DNA from: Erysipelotrichaceae bacterium
GTDB lineage: Bacteria > Bacillota_I > Bacilli_A > Erysipelotrichales > Erysipelotrichaceae
Direction of reading: 5' to 3'
Assembly: GCA_015058875.1 (NCBI GenBank)
Contig: SVBN01000015.1
Location: 1-52,532, forward strand
Length of the DNA stretch: 52,532 nt
Position numbers and translations under genes: made by a program. Below the pieces are notes generated by a model. It was not told where the DNA came from. It searched no databases and saw only the letters and a list, made by a program, of their open reading frames with translations. This document shows positions 26,219-34,695 of the stretch, piece by piece (the first letter of the stretch is position 1; each line of letters begins with the position of its first letter).

Positions 26219-27016
26219 ATGGACATGAAAGATTTCCGCCTGGACGGCAAAATTGCCCTGATCACAGGCGCAGTTTACGGAATCGGTTTTGCGATTGCTG
26301 AAGCATATCATGCGGCAGGCGCAAAAATCATCTTCAACTGCCTGAATGAAGAAACAAAGAACAAGGCACTTGATTCATATCATGCAAAAGGAATTGATGC
26401 AGTGGGATATGTTGCGGACGTAACAAAAGAAGATGAAATCAATGCAATGGTTGCGGATATTGAAAAGAACTACGGAACAATTGATATCCTCGTCAACAAC
26501 GCAGGCATTATCAAGAGAATCCCGATGACAGAAATGACAGCTGAGGAATTCAGAGCGGTTGTGGATGTAGACCTGAACGCTCCGTTCATCGTTTCCAAGG
26601 CAGTTATTCCGGGAATGATCAAAAAGGGACACGGAAAGATCATCAACATCTGCTCCATGATGTCCGAACTCGGCCGTGAGACAGTATCTGCCTACGCAGC
26701 TGCCAAAGGCGGTCTGAAGATGCTGACGAGAAACATCTGCGCCGAATACGGCGAATATAATATCCAGTGCAACGGTATCGGCCCGGGCTATATTGCTACA
26801 CCGCAGACAGCTCCGCTGAGAGAAAGACAGCCGGACGGATCCAGACATCCGTTTGATCAGTTCATCGTCGCAAAGACACCGGCAGCGCGCTGGGGAACAC
26901 CGGAAGACCTTCAGGGTCCGGCAGTATTCCTTGCGTCTGATGCTTCCGACTTTGTGAACGGACAGATTCTGTACGTTGACGGCGGAATCCTGGCATACAT
27001 CGGCAAACAGCCGTAA
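26219..27016 (+). CDS. kduD: 2-dehydro-3-deoxy-D-gluconate 5-dehydrogenase (KduD-type SDR)
   Basis: A 265-residue short-chain dehydrogenase reducing the KduI product to 2-keto-3-deoxygluconate with NAD(P)H. The cofactor motif is TGAVYGIG (the usual GIG with an insertion of V-Y in place of S-G), NNAGI follows, and the catalytic Tyr/Lys lie in YAAAKGG. Gluconate 5-dehydrogenase is a close family alternative, but adjacency to kduI favours KduD. Its stop overlaps the next ATG by one base. Confidence 0.93.
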   Translation: MDMKDFRLDGKIALITGAVYGIGFAIAEAYHAAGAKIIFNCLNEETKNKALDSYHAKGIDAVGYVADVTKEDEINAMVADIEKNYGTIDILVNNAGIIKRIPMTEMTAEEFRAVVDVDLNAPFIVSKAVIPGMIKKGHGKIINICSMMSELGRETVSAYAAAKGGLKMLTRNICAEYGEYNIQCNGIGPGYIATPQTAPLRERQPDGSRHPFDQFIVAKTPAARWGTPEDLQGPAVFLASDASDFVNGQILYVDGGILAYIGKQP

Positions 27017-27795
27017 TGAAAGAAATTAGATTTTATGCGGGCGAAGCGGAAGTGCACGGCGTTCTGCAGGAACAGTATGAAACGCTGAAAGCACACCGCA
27101 TCCGCCCGGCTCTGGTGATCTGCCCGGGAGGTGCCTACCAGTGGCGTTCTCCGCGTGAGAAAGATCCGGTTGCCTTTGAATTTCTTTCCATGGGATATCA
27201 GGTGTTTATCCTGGAGTATTCCACCGAAGAGAAGGCAAAGAACTTCCGGCCGCTGAAGGAACTGGCAGAAACCGTACGGACGATCCGTAAAAATCATGAG
27301 GAGTGGCACATCGATCCCGAAAAGATCGCTGTGCTCGGCTTCTCAGCAGGAGGTCATCTGGCCGCAAGCCTGGGTGCGTTCTGGAATGATCCGGAGCTGA
27401 ACCTGGGAGCCGATTCCCGTCCCGATGCGCTGATTCTCTGCTATCCGGTGATCAGCACAAAGGAATTTGCGCATGAGGAATCCGTAAAATGGGTTACGGG
27501 AGATGATCCGCTGCTGAAGGAAAAGCTCCATCTGCCTGATCATATCAGTTCCGATTTTCCGCCGACATTCATGTGGCACGGCGGACAGGATACCAGCGTC
27601 CCTGTGGAAAACAGCATGATGCTGGCGGCGGCACTGAAACGATGCAGGGTACCGTTTGAGTATCATTTATTTGAAACAGGCGTACATGGAATATCCACAT
27701 GTACACAGGAGGTGGAAACGCCCGAAGAGTACTGCAGACAATGGGTATCTCTCTGCAAAATGTGGATTAACCGCAGATTTAAATACGTACCCTGA
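27016..27795 (+). CDS. Alpha/beta-hydrolase esterase, probably a sugar (acetyl) esterase
   Basis: A 259-residue serine hydrolase of the Aes/CE10-like group. The oxyanion motif is CPGGAYQW, the nucleophile elbow GFSAGGH, and the likely acid and base are the Asp in WHGGQDTSVPV and the His in TGVHGIS. No signal peptide. Within a pectin operon, a role in removing acetyl groups from imported pectin oligomers is plausible. Substrate is not shown by sequence. It is followed by a strong terminator. Confidence 0.85.
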   Translation: MKEIRFYAGEAEVHGVLQEQYETLKAHRIRPALVICPGGAYQWRSPREKDPVAFEFLSMGYQVFILEYSTEEKAKNFRPLKELAETVRTIRKNHEEWHIDPEKIAVLGFSAGGHLAASLGAFWNDPELNLGADSRPDALILCYPVISTKEFAHEESVKWVTGDDPLLKEKLHLPDHISSDFPPTFMWHGGQDTSVPVENSMMLAAALKRCRVPFEYHLFETGVHGISTCTQEVETPEEYCRQWVSLCKMWINRRFKYVP

Positions 27796-27803
27796 GCGTT
27801 AAG

Positions 27804-27833
27804 GTGAAGGTACGTATGTATCTTCACTTTTTT
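27804..27833 (+). terminator. Intrinsic terminator between the esterase and uxaB
   Basis: GTGAAG-G-TAC pairs with GTA-T-CTTCAC (ten pairs including one G-T) around a GTAT loop, followed by six T. It separates the kdu genes from the uxa genes, yet uxaB begins only 40 bases later with little room for a promoter, so partial read-through is likely. Confidence 0.85.
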
Positions 27834-27872
27834 CAAACATGACAGCAGACAGCTGTAAGGAGAAATCAAGTC

Positions 27873-29375
27873 ATGAATAAGTTAAACTATGCAGTTCTGA
27901 AAGAATCCGGATACGACGGATATATTCTGGAAAAAGCACCTGAAAAGGTACTGCAGTTCGGCGAAGGCAACTTCCTGCGCGCATTCGTCGACTACTGGTT
28001 CGATGTATCCAACGAAAAAGTCGGATGGAACGGAAAGTGCGTTCTTGTCTGCCCGATCAAAGGCGGACTTTCCCACCTGTTCACAGAGCAGGAAGGTCTC
28101 TATACCCTGTATCTGAGAGGGCGTGAAAACGGTGAAAAAGTGGACCGCAAGAGAGTAATCTCTTCCGTATCCCGCTGCCTGGATCCGTATGATGAAAAAG
28201 ATTTCGAAGCAATGATGGAAGTTGCACGTTCCGCCGATCTGGAATATGTTGCCTCCAATACAACGGAAGCCGGCATCACATATGATCCTTCCTGCAAACT
28301 GGAGGATCGTCCGGCTTCATCATTCCCCGGGAAATTAACACAGGTTCTCTATGAGCGCTTCAAGGCCGGTCAGAAGGGTCTTGTGATCCTTTCCTGCGAA
28401 CTGATTGACAACAACGGCAAGGAACTGCAGAAGTGCGTCAACCAGTATATCGATCAGTGGGAACTGTCCGATGAATTCCGCAAGTATGTCAATGAAGACT
28501 GCCTGTTCTGCTCCACTCTGGTAGACCGTATCGTGCCCGGCCGTGTCCGTGACCCGAAAGAGGTTGAACGTCTGGAACAGGAAAACGGATATTCCGATGC
28601 TCTGCTTGACGTAGGTGAAGTATTCGGCGTCTGGAACATTGAAGGACCGGCATGGCTGGAAGACAAGCTTCCGTTCAAGGCTGCCGGACTGAACTGCCCG
28701 GTTGTACCGGATGTTACGCCGTACAAGAAGCGCAAGGTCCGCATCCTCAACGGTGCGCATACCGGATTTGTACTCGGTGCATATCTTGCCGGATTTGATA
28801 TTGTCCGTGACTGCATGCAGAATGAGACAGTTCTGAACTTCATGAACACCATGCTGTATGATGAAGTGATTCCGACCCTGCCTCTGGATAAGGACGATCT
28901 GATGAACTTCGCAAGCGCAGTCCAGGACCGTTTCAACAATCCGTTTGTCAATCATGAACTGATGAGCATCTCCCTGAACTCCACATCGAAGTGGAAGGCA
29001 AGAGATCTGCCCAGCCTGCAGGAATATGTCGAAATGAAGGGCGAACTGCCGAAGTGCCTTGCAACAAGCTTCGCGGCATATATGGCATTCTACTCCAGCG
29101 ATATTCAGGAACTGACAGACAAGGGTCTTGTCTGCCGCCGTCCTGCCGGAAACACCTATACTGTCAGCGATGACCGCTTCGTTCTGGAATTCTTCTATGA
29201 TCACAGAAATGATGATGCGGCTGCACTGACACATGCTGTTATGAAAGACGAGCGTATGTGGGGCATGGATCTCACAACGATTCCGGGATTTGAAGAAGCA
29301 GCTGTGAAGGCACTGGAAGTCATCAGAACCGAAGGTGCACTGAAAGCATATGCGCTTGCTCTGGGAAAGGAGTAA
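27873..29375 (+). CDS. uxaB: Tagaturonate reductase (altronate oxidoreductase)
   Basis: A 500-residue polyol-dehydrogenase-family enzyme that reduces D-tagaturonate to D-altronate with NADH. The N-terminal Rossmann entry VLQFGEGNFLRAFVDYWFD and the substrate-site segment KKRKVRILNGAHTGFVLGAY with the catalytic Lys are typical of UxaB. Length fits the family. It lies 6 bases before uxaA, giving the second and third steps of the galacturonate route in one unit. Confidence 0.95.
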   Translation: MNKLNYAVLKESGYDGYILEKAPEKVLQFGEGNFLRAFVDYWFDVSNEKVGWNGKCVLVCPIKGGLSHLFTEQEGLYTLYLRGRENGEKVDRKRVISSVSRCLDPYDEKDFEAMMEVARSADLEYVASNTTEAGITYDPSCKLEDRPASSFPGKLTQVLYERFKAGQKGLVILSCELIDNNGKELQKCVNQYIDQWELSDEFRKYVNEDCLFCSTLVDRIVPGRVRDPKEVERLEQENGYSDALLDVGEVFGVWNIEGPAWLEDKLPFKAAGLNCPVVPDVTPYKKRKVRILNGAHTGFVLGAYLAGFDIVRDCMQNETVLNFMNTMLYDEVIPTLPLDKDDLMNFASAVQDRFNNPFVNHELMSISLNSTSKWKARDLPSLQEYVEMKGELPKCLATSFAAYMAFYSSDIQELTDKGLVCRRPAGNTYTVSDDRFVLEFFYDHRNDDAAALTHAVMKDERMWGMDLTTIPGFEEAAVKALEVIRTEGALKAYALALGKE

Positions 29376-29381
29376 GCAGTC

Positions 29382-30854
29382 ATGCTTGACTTTATCCGAA
29401 TCAATGAAAACGACAATGTAGCGGTTGCGCTGCATCCGATTGAGGCCGGTACGGTATTTGAAGGTGTGAAAATCATCGAAAATATCCCCCAGGGCCATAA
29501 GGCGGCACTGAAGCCGATCGCATCGGGAGAAACCGTACGGAAGTACGGACTGCCGATCGGACACGCGACATCGGACATCAAACCCGGCCAGTGGGTTCAT
29601 ACCCATAACATGGCAACCAATCTGTCCGGTGAAGTGGAATACAATTACTGCCCGACACATCCGCAGGTAACACCTCTGGAACCCCGTACATTCATGGGTT
29701 ACCGCAGGGAAGACGGAAGAGCGGCAGTGCGCAACGAGATCTGGATCATTCCGACGGTCGGCTGCGTCAATGACGTTGCCAAGACACTGGTCAGAGAGAA
29801 CCAGGACCTTGTAAAGGGCACCATTGACGGACTGTATACATTCACACATCCGTTCGGCTGCTCTCAGACCGGACATGACCATGCCCAGACAAGAAAACTG
29901 CTGGCGGCTCTGACACGTCATCCGAATGCAGGCGCTGTACTGGTGCTGAGTCTGGGATGCGAGAATCTGACACACGAGCAGTTCCTTGCGGAACTGGGGG
30001 ATTACAATCCCGAGCGTGTCAAGTTCCTGACATGCCAGCAGGTTGAGGATGAATTTGAAGCGGGCAGACAGCTGCTGGAAGAATGCGCAGCTTATGCTTC
30101 GAAATTTGAACGTGAGGAAATGCCGGTCAGTGAGCTGGTTGTCGGCATGAAGTGCGGCGGTTCCGACGGTCTGTCCGGTATTACCGCAAATCCGACTGTC
30201 GGCAGATTCTCCGATCTGATGACGGCAATGGGCGGAACAACGGTTCTGACCGAGGTTCCGGAAATGTTCGGTGCAGAGAGCTTCCTGCTCGACAGATGCG
30301 TCAATGAGGAAGTTTTCCAAAAGGCATCCGACATGCTCAACGGCTTCAAGAATTACTTCATCTCACACAATGAAGTTGTTTATGACAATCCCTCACCGGG
30401 TAATAAGCAGGGCGGCATCACCACGCTGGAGGACAAGTCCTGCGGCTGTGTCCAGAAGGGCGGAACCGCTCCGATCGTTGATGTCATCGGCTATGCGGAC
30501 TCCGTAAAGACAAAGGGTCTCAACCTGCTTTACGGACCGGGCAATGACCTGGTTTCCGCGACAGCTCTGACGGCAGCGGGAGCTCATATGATCCTGTTTA
30601 CAACCGGAAGAGGCACACCGTTCGGTGCACCGGCTCCGACGCTGAAGATTGCGACCAATACACCGCTTGCGACCAAGAAGGCAAACTGGATTGATTTCAA
30701 TGCCGGTGCCGTGGCGGATGGCGATAAGACACTGGATGAAGCCGGTGCCGATCTGCTGGATCTGGTCGTCAGAACAGCTTCCGGTCAGCAGACATGCACG
30801 GAACGCAAAGGCTTCCGCGAGATTTCGATCTTCAAGGACGGCGTTGTACTTTAA
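29382..30854 (+). CDS. uxaA: Altronate dehydratase
   Basis: A 490-residue UxaA that dehydrates D-altronate to 2-keto-3-deoxygluconate. The short N-terminal SAF-like domain (residues 1-85) is followed by the large catalytic domain with GCSQTGHDHAQT, LSLGCENLTHEQF and MKCGGSDGLSGITANPTVG, which carry the conserved metal-binding Cys and His. Undivided long form. It is followed by a strong non-terminator hairpin before the next gene. Confidence 0.95.
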   Translation: MLDFIRINENDNVAVALHPIEAGTVFEGVKIIENIPQGHKAALKPIASGETVRKYGLPIGHATSDIKPGQWVHTHNMATNLSGEVEYNYCPTHPQVTPLEPRTFMGYRREDGRAAVRNEIWIIPTVGCVNDVAKTLVRENQDLVKGTIDGLYTFTHPFGCSQTGHDHAQTRKLLAALTRHPNAGAVLVLSLGCENLTHEQFLAELGDYNPERVKFLTCQQVEDEFEAGRQLLEECAAYASKFEREEMPVSELVVGMKCGGSDGLSGITANPTVGRFSDLMTAMGGTTVLTEVPEMFGAESFLLDRCVNEEVFQKASDMLNGFKNYFISHNEVVYDNPSPGNKQGGITTLEDKSCGCVQKGGTAPIVDVIGYADSVKTKGLNLLYGPGNDLVSATALTAAGAHMILFTTGRGTPFGAPAPTLKIATNTPLATKKANWIDFNAGAVADGDKTLDEAGADLLDLVVRTASGQQTCTERKGFREISIFKDGVVL

Positions 30855-30870
30855 GAATGATATGTGACTG

Positions 30871-30898
30871 TTCTGCGGGCGGAAACCCGCCAGCAGAA
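30871..30898 (+). other. Intercistronic hairpin after uxaA
   Basis: TTCTGC-(G/A)-GGCGG pairs with CCGCC-GCAGAA around an AAAC loop, an 11-pair stem with one mismatch. No T-run follows; the downstream gene begins 27 bases later with GGAAGGAG, so it is likely an RNA-processing or stability element. Confidence 0.6.
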
Positions 30899-30924
30899 GC
30901 AGCACTGCGGAAGGAGACAGTTCT

Positions 30925-31779
30925 ATGCAGTTGGGAATCCGCCTGCATGATGTGAACGCATCACTCGGCGATGAATTTAAAACAATGGAAAAACGGGCGG
31001 AAAAAGCCCGCGAGGAAGGCTTTTCCTGCGTGCATCTTGCCTATTCCAAGGTAATTAAAGGATGGACATTCGACAATTGCGCCCTGACGGAAGGACTCGC
31101 GCAGTATACAAGGCGCGTATTCCGTCAGAATGATCTGGACGTGGCGGTTCTTGGGTGCTATCTGAATCTTGCCCATCCGGATCCGGAAAAGCTGAAGGAA
31201 ATCCAGAACCGTTATTACGGAAGCATCCGGGTGGCATCCCTGCTCGGCGCATCGGTTGTCGGTACGGAAACCGGAGCACCGAATGCCCAGTACAAGATGG
31301 ATGAAAATACGCATTCCAAAGAAGCGCTGGAAACATTTATCAGAGGCCTGGCGCCGGTTGTGGAATGTGCGGAAAAGTACGGCGTAAGCATGGCGATTGA
31401 GCCGGTATGGAAGCATATCGTCTGCACGCCGGAGCGTGCCCGCATTGTTCTGGATGCGATCGGAAGCCGGAATCTGAGGATTATCTTCGATCCGGTCAAC
31501 CTGCTGTATCCGGGCAATCTGAATGAGCGCGAAGAACTGTTCGAGCGCACCATGAATCTGCTCGGAGATGATATTGCGGTCGTGCATCTGAAGGACTATG
31601 TTCCGGAAGGAGATGACCTGAAGAGCATTGCGGCAGGTACCGGAGAAATGGATTACCGGCAGATCCTCAGCTTTATGAAAGCAAGAAAGCCTTATATCCA
31701 GGCAACACTGGAGAATACAACCAATGACAATGCCGTACAGTCCAGAGAAATGCTGGAACAGCTGTACAGCACACTGTAA
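30925..31779 (+). CDS. Sugar phosphate isomerase/epimerase family TIM-barrel protein
   Basis: A 284-residue xylose-isomerase-like TIM barrel. Metal-binding carboxylates are visible in SMAIEPVW (Glu), LRIIFDPVNLLYPGN (Asp) and AVVHLKDYV (His and Asp). The exact reaction cannot be read from sequence; in uronate operons such proteins are candidate epimerases or isomerases for pectin-derived sugars. It lies between uxaA and eda and is cytoplasmic. Confidence 0.85.
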   Translation: MQLGIRLHDVNASLGDEFKTMEKRAEKAREEGFSCVHLAYSKVIKGWTFDNCALTEGLAQYTRRVFRQNDLDVAVLGCYLNLAHPDPEKLKEIQNRYYGSIRVASLLGASVVGTETGAPNAQYKMDENTHSKEALETFIRGLAPVVECAEKYGVSMAIEPVWKHIVCTPERARIVLDAIGSRNLRIIFDPVNLLYPGNLNEREELFERTMNLLGDDIAVVHLKDYVPEGDDLKSIAAGTGEMDYRQILSFMKARKPYIQATLENTTNDNAVQSREMLEQLYSTL

Positions 31780-31882
31780 TCAGTATCACAGCAATTTATG
31801 CAATCTTTCTGCCAATCTGCACAATCGGAAAACAGGCCGGCAGAAGACATAATCATAGTGAATAACAGGAGGAAAAATAATT

Positions 31883-32524
31883 ATGAACCAGCTGAATGAA
31901 GCAATCGCCAAGATCGGTGTCGTACCGGTCATCAAACTGACAAACCCGGAAAGAGATGCCGCTCCGCTTGCAAAGGCACTCTGCGAAGGCGGACTGCCGG
32001 TCGCTGAAGTTACATTCCGCGCTGCCGGAGCTGACAAGGCTATTAAAATCATGAAGGAAACATGCCCGGAAATGATCGTCGGTGCAGGCACAGTTCTGAC
32101 AACAGAACAGGCACAGGCTGCCAAGGATGCAGGCGCACAGTTCATCGTCTCCCCCGGCTTCAGCAAGGATCTCGCTGACAAGTGCGTTGAGCTCGGCCTT
32201 CAGTATTTCCCGGGTGTTACAACAGCAACAGAATATCAGATGGCTCTGCCTTACGGATATGAAGTCGTCAAGTTCTTCCCGGCAGAAGAGTCCGGCGGAC
32301 TGAAGAAGATTAAGTCCCTGAGCGCACCGTTCCCGATGTTCAAGGTTATGCCTACAGGCGGTGTCAATCTGAAGAACCTGGAAGAATACCTGTCCTGCCC
32401 GGTTATCGCAGCATGCGGCGGTACATACATGGTCAAGGCTGACGATATCGAAAACGGAAACTGGGAAAAGATCATCGACCTCTGCAGGCAGACAAGAGAG
32501 ATCGTTGACAGAGTCAGAGGCTGA
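31883..32524 (+). CDS. eda: KDPG/KHG aldolase
   Basis: A 213-residue class I aldolase that splits KDPG into pyruvate and glyceraldehyde-3-phosphate, the last step of uronate breakdown. Glu42 lies in EVTF, the GAGTVLT loop binds phosphate, and the Schiff-base Lys130 lies in VKFFPAE. Standard length and no VOC extension, unlike the copy at 10161. AGGAGG ribosome site. It lies 5 bases before the first kdgK. Confidence 0.95.
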   Translation: MNQLNEAIAKIGVVPVIKLTNPERDAAPLAKALCEGGLPVAEVTFRAAGADKAIKIMKETCPEMIVGAGTVLTTEQAQAAKDAGAQFIVSPGFSKDLADKCVELGLQYFPGVTTATEYQMALPYGYEVVKFFPAEESGGLKKIKSLSAPFPMFKVMPTGGVNLKNLEEYLSCPVIAACGGTYMVKADDIENGNWEKIIDLCRQTREIVDRVRG

Positions 32525-32529
32525 GTGCA

Positions 32530-33558
32530 ATGAGCAGAGTCGTTACATTCGGTGAACTGATGGTCCGTCTTCAGCCGTTCAACTATGAGCGGTTTGTTCA
32601 GGCAAATACACTCGAATTCACATTCGGCGGCGGTGAGGCAAATGTAGCTGTATCCCTTGCCAACTATGGTATCGATACTGCTTTTGTCACAAAGCTTCCG
32701 GCACACGCAATCGGACAGGCTGCCGTGAACAGCCTCCGCAGATACGGCGTTGATACAACAAAGATCACCCGCGGCGGCGACCGTGTAGGTATCTATTACA
32801 ACGAAAAGGGTGCTTCCCAGCGCGGAAGTGTCTGCATTTACGACCGTGCAAACAGTGCAATCCAGCTTGCTTCTCCGGAAGATTTCAACTGGGATGAGAT
32901 TTTTGACGGTGCTGAATGGTTCCACTTCACAGGCATCACACCGGCGCTCGGCGAAAATGTTGTCGAAATCACACGCCAGGCATGCAAGGCTGCCAAGGCA
33001 AGAGGACTGAAGATTTCCTGCGACCTGAACTACCGCGGAAAGCTCTGGACACGTGAACAGGCAAGAGCTGCCATGACGGATCTCTGCCAGTATGTCGATG
33101 TCTGCATTTCCAATGAAGAAGATGCAAAGGATGTCTTCGGAATTGAAGCAGAAGCGACAAACATCTACGGCGGTCAGCTGAACCATGAAGGATACAAGTC
33201 TGTTGCAAAGCAGCTTGCCGACAAGTTCGGATTTGAAAAGGTTGCGATCACACTGCGTGAGTCTCACAGTGCATCCGACAATGGATGGAGCGCAATGCTG
33301 TATGATGTCGCTTCCGATGAATACTGCTTCTCCAAGAAGTATGAACTGCGCATCATTGACAGAGTCGGCGGCGGCGACAGCTTCGGCGGCGGTCTGATCT
33401 ATGCTCTGCTCAACGGCTACAGCACACAGGCTGCAGTTGAATTTGCGGTTGCGGCATCCGCTCTGAAGCATACAATCGAAGGCGATTACAACATGATGAC
33501 CGTTTCCGAGGTGGAAAAGCTTGCCGGCGGCGACGGATCCGGAAGAATTCAGCGCTGA
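32530..33558 (+). CDS. kdgK: 2-keto-3-deoxygluconate kinase, copy 1
   Basis: A 342-residue PfkB-family kinase that phosphorylates KDG to KDPG. The N-terminal GELMVRLQP and FGGGEANVAVSLANYG motifs bind substrate, and the catalytic base lies in DRVGGGDSFGGGL. Directly after eda, so this is probably the main KdgK. It is followed at once by a diverged second copy. Confidence 0.93.
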   Translation: MSRVVTFGELMVRLQPFNYERFVQANTLEFTFGGGEANVAVSLANYGIDTAFVTKLPAHAIGQAAVNSLRRYGVDTTKITRGGDRVGIYYNEKGASQRGSVCIYDRANSAIQLASPEDFNWDEIFDGAEWFHFTGITPALGENVVEITRQACKAAKARGLKISCDLNYRGKLWTREQARAAMTDLCQYVDVCISNEEDAKDVFGIEAEATNIYGGQLNHEGYKSVAKQLADKFGFEKVAITLRESHSASDNGWSAMLYDVASDEYCFSKKYELRIIDRVGGGDSFGGGLIYALLNGYSTQAAVEFAVAASALKHTIEGDYNMMTVSEVEKLAGGDGSGRIQR

Positions 33559-33595
33559 GCATATAACTGAAAAATAACAGAACAGGAGAAATGAT

Positions 33596-34681
33596 ATGGA
33601 ACATCATAATCCTCTGATCAGCAGCAATCCCAGCCACCGGTTTATTACATTCGGTGAAGTCATGATGCGTCTGACGCCGCCGAATTATGACAAGATCCGT
33701 GTTGCGACCAACTTTGAAATCAGCTACGGCGGCAGCGAGGCAAACATTGCGCTTGCTCTGGCGAATCTGAAAATTGACAGCACATTCTTCAGCGTTGTGC
33801 CGGACAATTCTCTGGGCAAGAGCGCAGTCCGCATGCTCCGCAGCAACGATGTGCACTGCACGCCGGTGATTCTTTCCACGCCGGAACAGACTCCGACGCA
33901 CCGCATGGGTGTCTATTATCTGGAAACCGGATACGGAATCCGTCCGTCCCGGGTTACCTATGACCGCAAGCACAGTGCGATTGCCGAGTTCGACTTCTCC
34001 ACCATCGATGCGGAAGCGTTGCTGGATGGATTCGACTGGCTCCATCTGTCCGGCATTACACCGGCACTGAGCCCGAGCTGTGCGGAATTCACGCTCCGGC
34101 TGATGAAGACCGCAAAGGAAAAGGGACTGACGGTCAGCTTCGACGGCAACTTCCGTTCCCTGCTGTGGACCTGGGAAGAGGCAAGAGACTACTGCACGCA
34201 GGTTCTTCCCTATGTGGACGTACTGTTCGGAATCGAACCGTATCATCTCTGGAAGGATGAGGAAGATCATTCCAAAGGAGACTGGAAGGACGGACTGTCC
34301 ATGCATCCGAGCTATGAGGATCAGGATGAGGTCTTCCAGAAGTTCATCGAGCGCTATCCGAATTTGAAATGCATTGCCCGTCATGTCCGCTATGCTCATT
34401 CGGGAAGCGAAAACAGCCTGATGGCTTATATGTGGTACCAGGGACATACATTCGAAAGCAAGATGTTCACATTCAATATTCTGGACAGAGTCGGCGGCGG
34501 CGATGCGTTCGCCAGCGGCCTGATCTATGCGATGATGAACAATTACAAACCGATGGATATGGTGAACTTCGCGGTTGCCAGCAGCGTGATCAAGCATACG
34601 ATTCACGGCGACGGAAACATCATCGACGACGTGGAATCCATCCGGAATCTGATGAATATGAATTACGATATCAAGAGATAG
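33596..34681 (+). CDS. kdgK: PfkB-family sugar-acid kinase, KdgK paralogue
   Basis: A 361-residue kinase aligned throughout with the gene just upstream (GEVMMRLTPPNY, YGGSEANIALALANLK, DRVGGGDAFASGL), but with an insertion around residues 215-245 (HLWKDEEDHSKGDWKDG region) and an N-terminal extension of about 15 residues. Catalytic residues are intact, so it is active on some sugar acid. KDG is the simplest guess; a different keto-sugar acid is possible. It lies 14 bases before uxaC. Confidence 0.85.
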   Translation: MEHHNPLISSNPSHRFITFGEVMMRLTPPNYDKIRVATNFEISYGGSEANIALALANLKIDSTFFSVVPDNSLGKSAVRMLRSNDVHCTPVILSTPEQTPTHRMGVYYLETGYGIRPSRVTYDRKHSAIAEFDFSTIDAEALLDGFDWLHLSGITPALSPSCAEFTLRLMKTAKEKGLTVSFDGNFRSLLWTWEEARDYCTQVLPYVDVLFGIEPYHLWKDEEDHSKGDWKDGLSMHPSYEDQDEVFQKFIERYPNLKCIARHVRYAHSGSENSLMAYMWYQGHTFESKMFTFNILDRVGGGDAFASGLIYAMMNNYKPMDMVNFAVASSVIKHTIHGDGNIIDDVESIRNLMNMNYDIKR

Positions 34682-34695
34682 GAGTGATAAGTGAT

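Noticed and set aside
28335-30320. A 661-codon open frame on the minus strand
   Set aside because: It lies wholly opposite uxaB and uxaA, which are intact and recognisable. The translated product is Cys/His-rich low-sense sequence with no ribosome site; it is a by-product of codon bias on the coding strand.
31780-31882. Inverted repeat TTCTGCC ... GGCAGAA before eda as terminator or riboswitch
   Set aside because: Seven pairs with a loop of over 25 bases and no T-run; no match to a riboswitch layout I can recognise.
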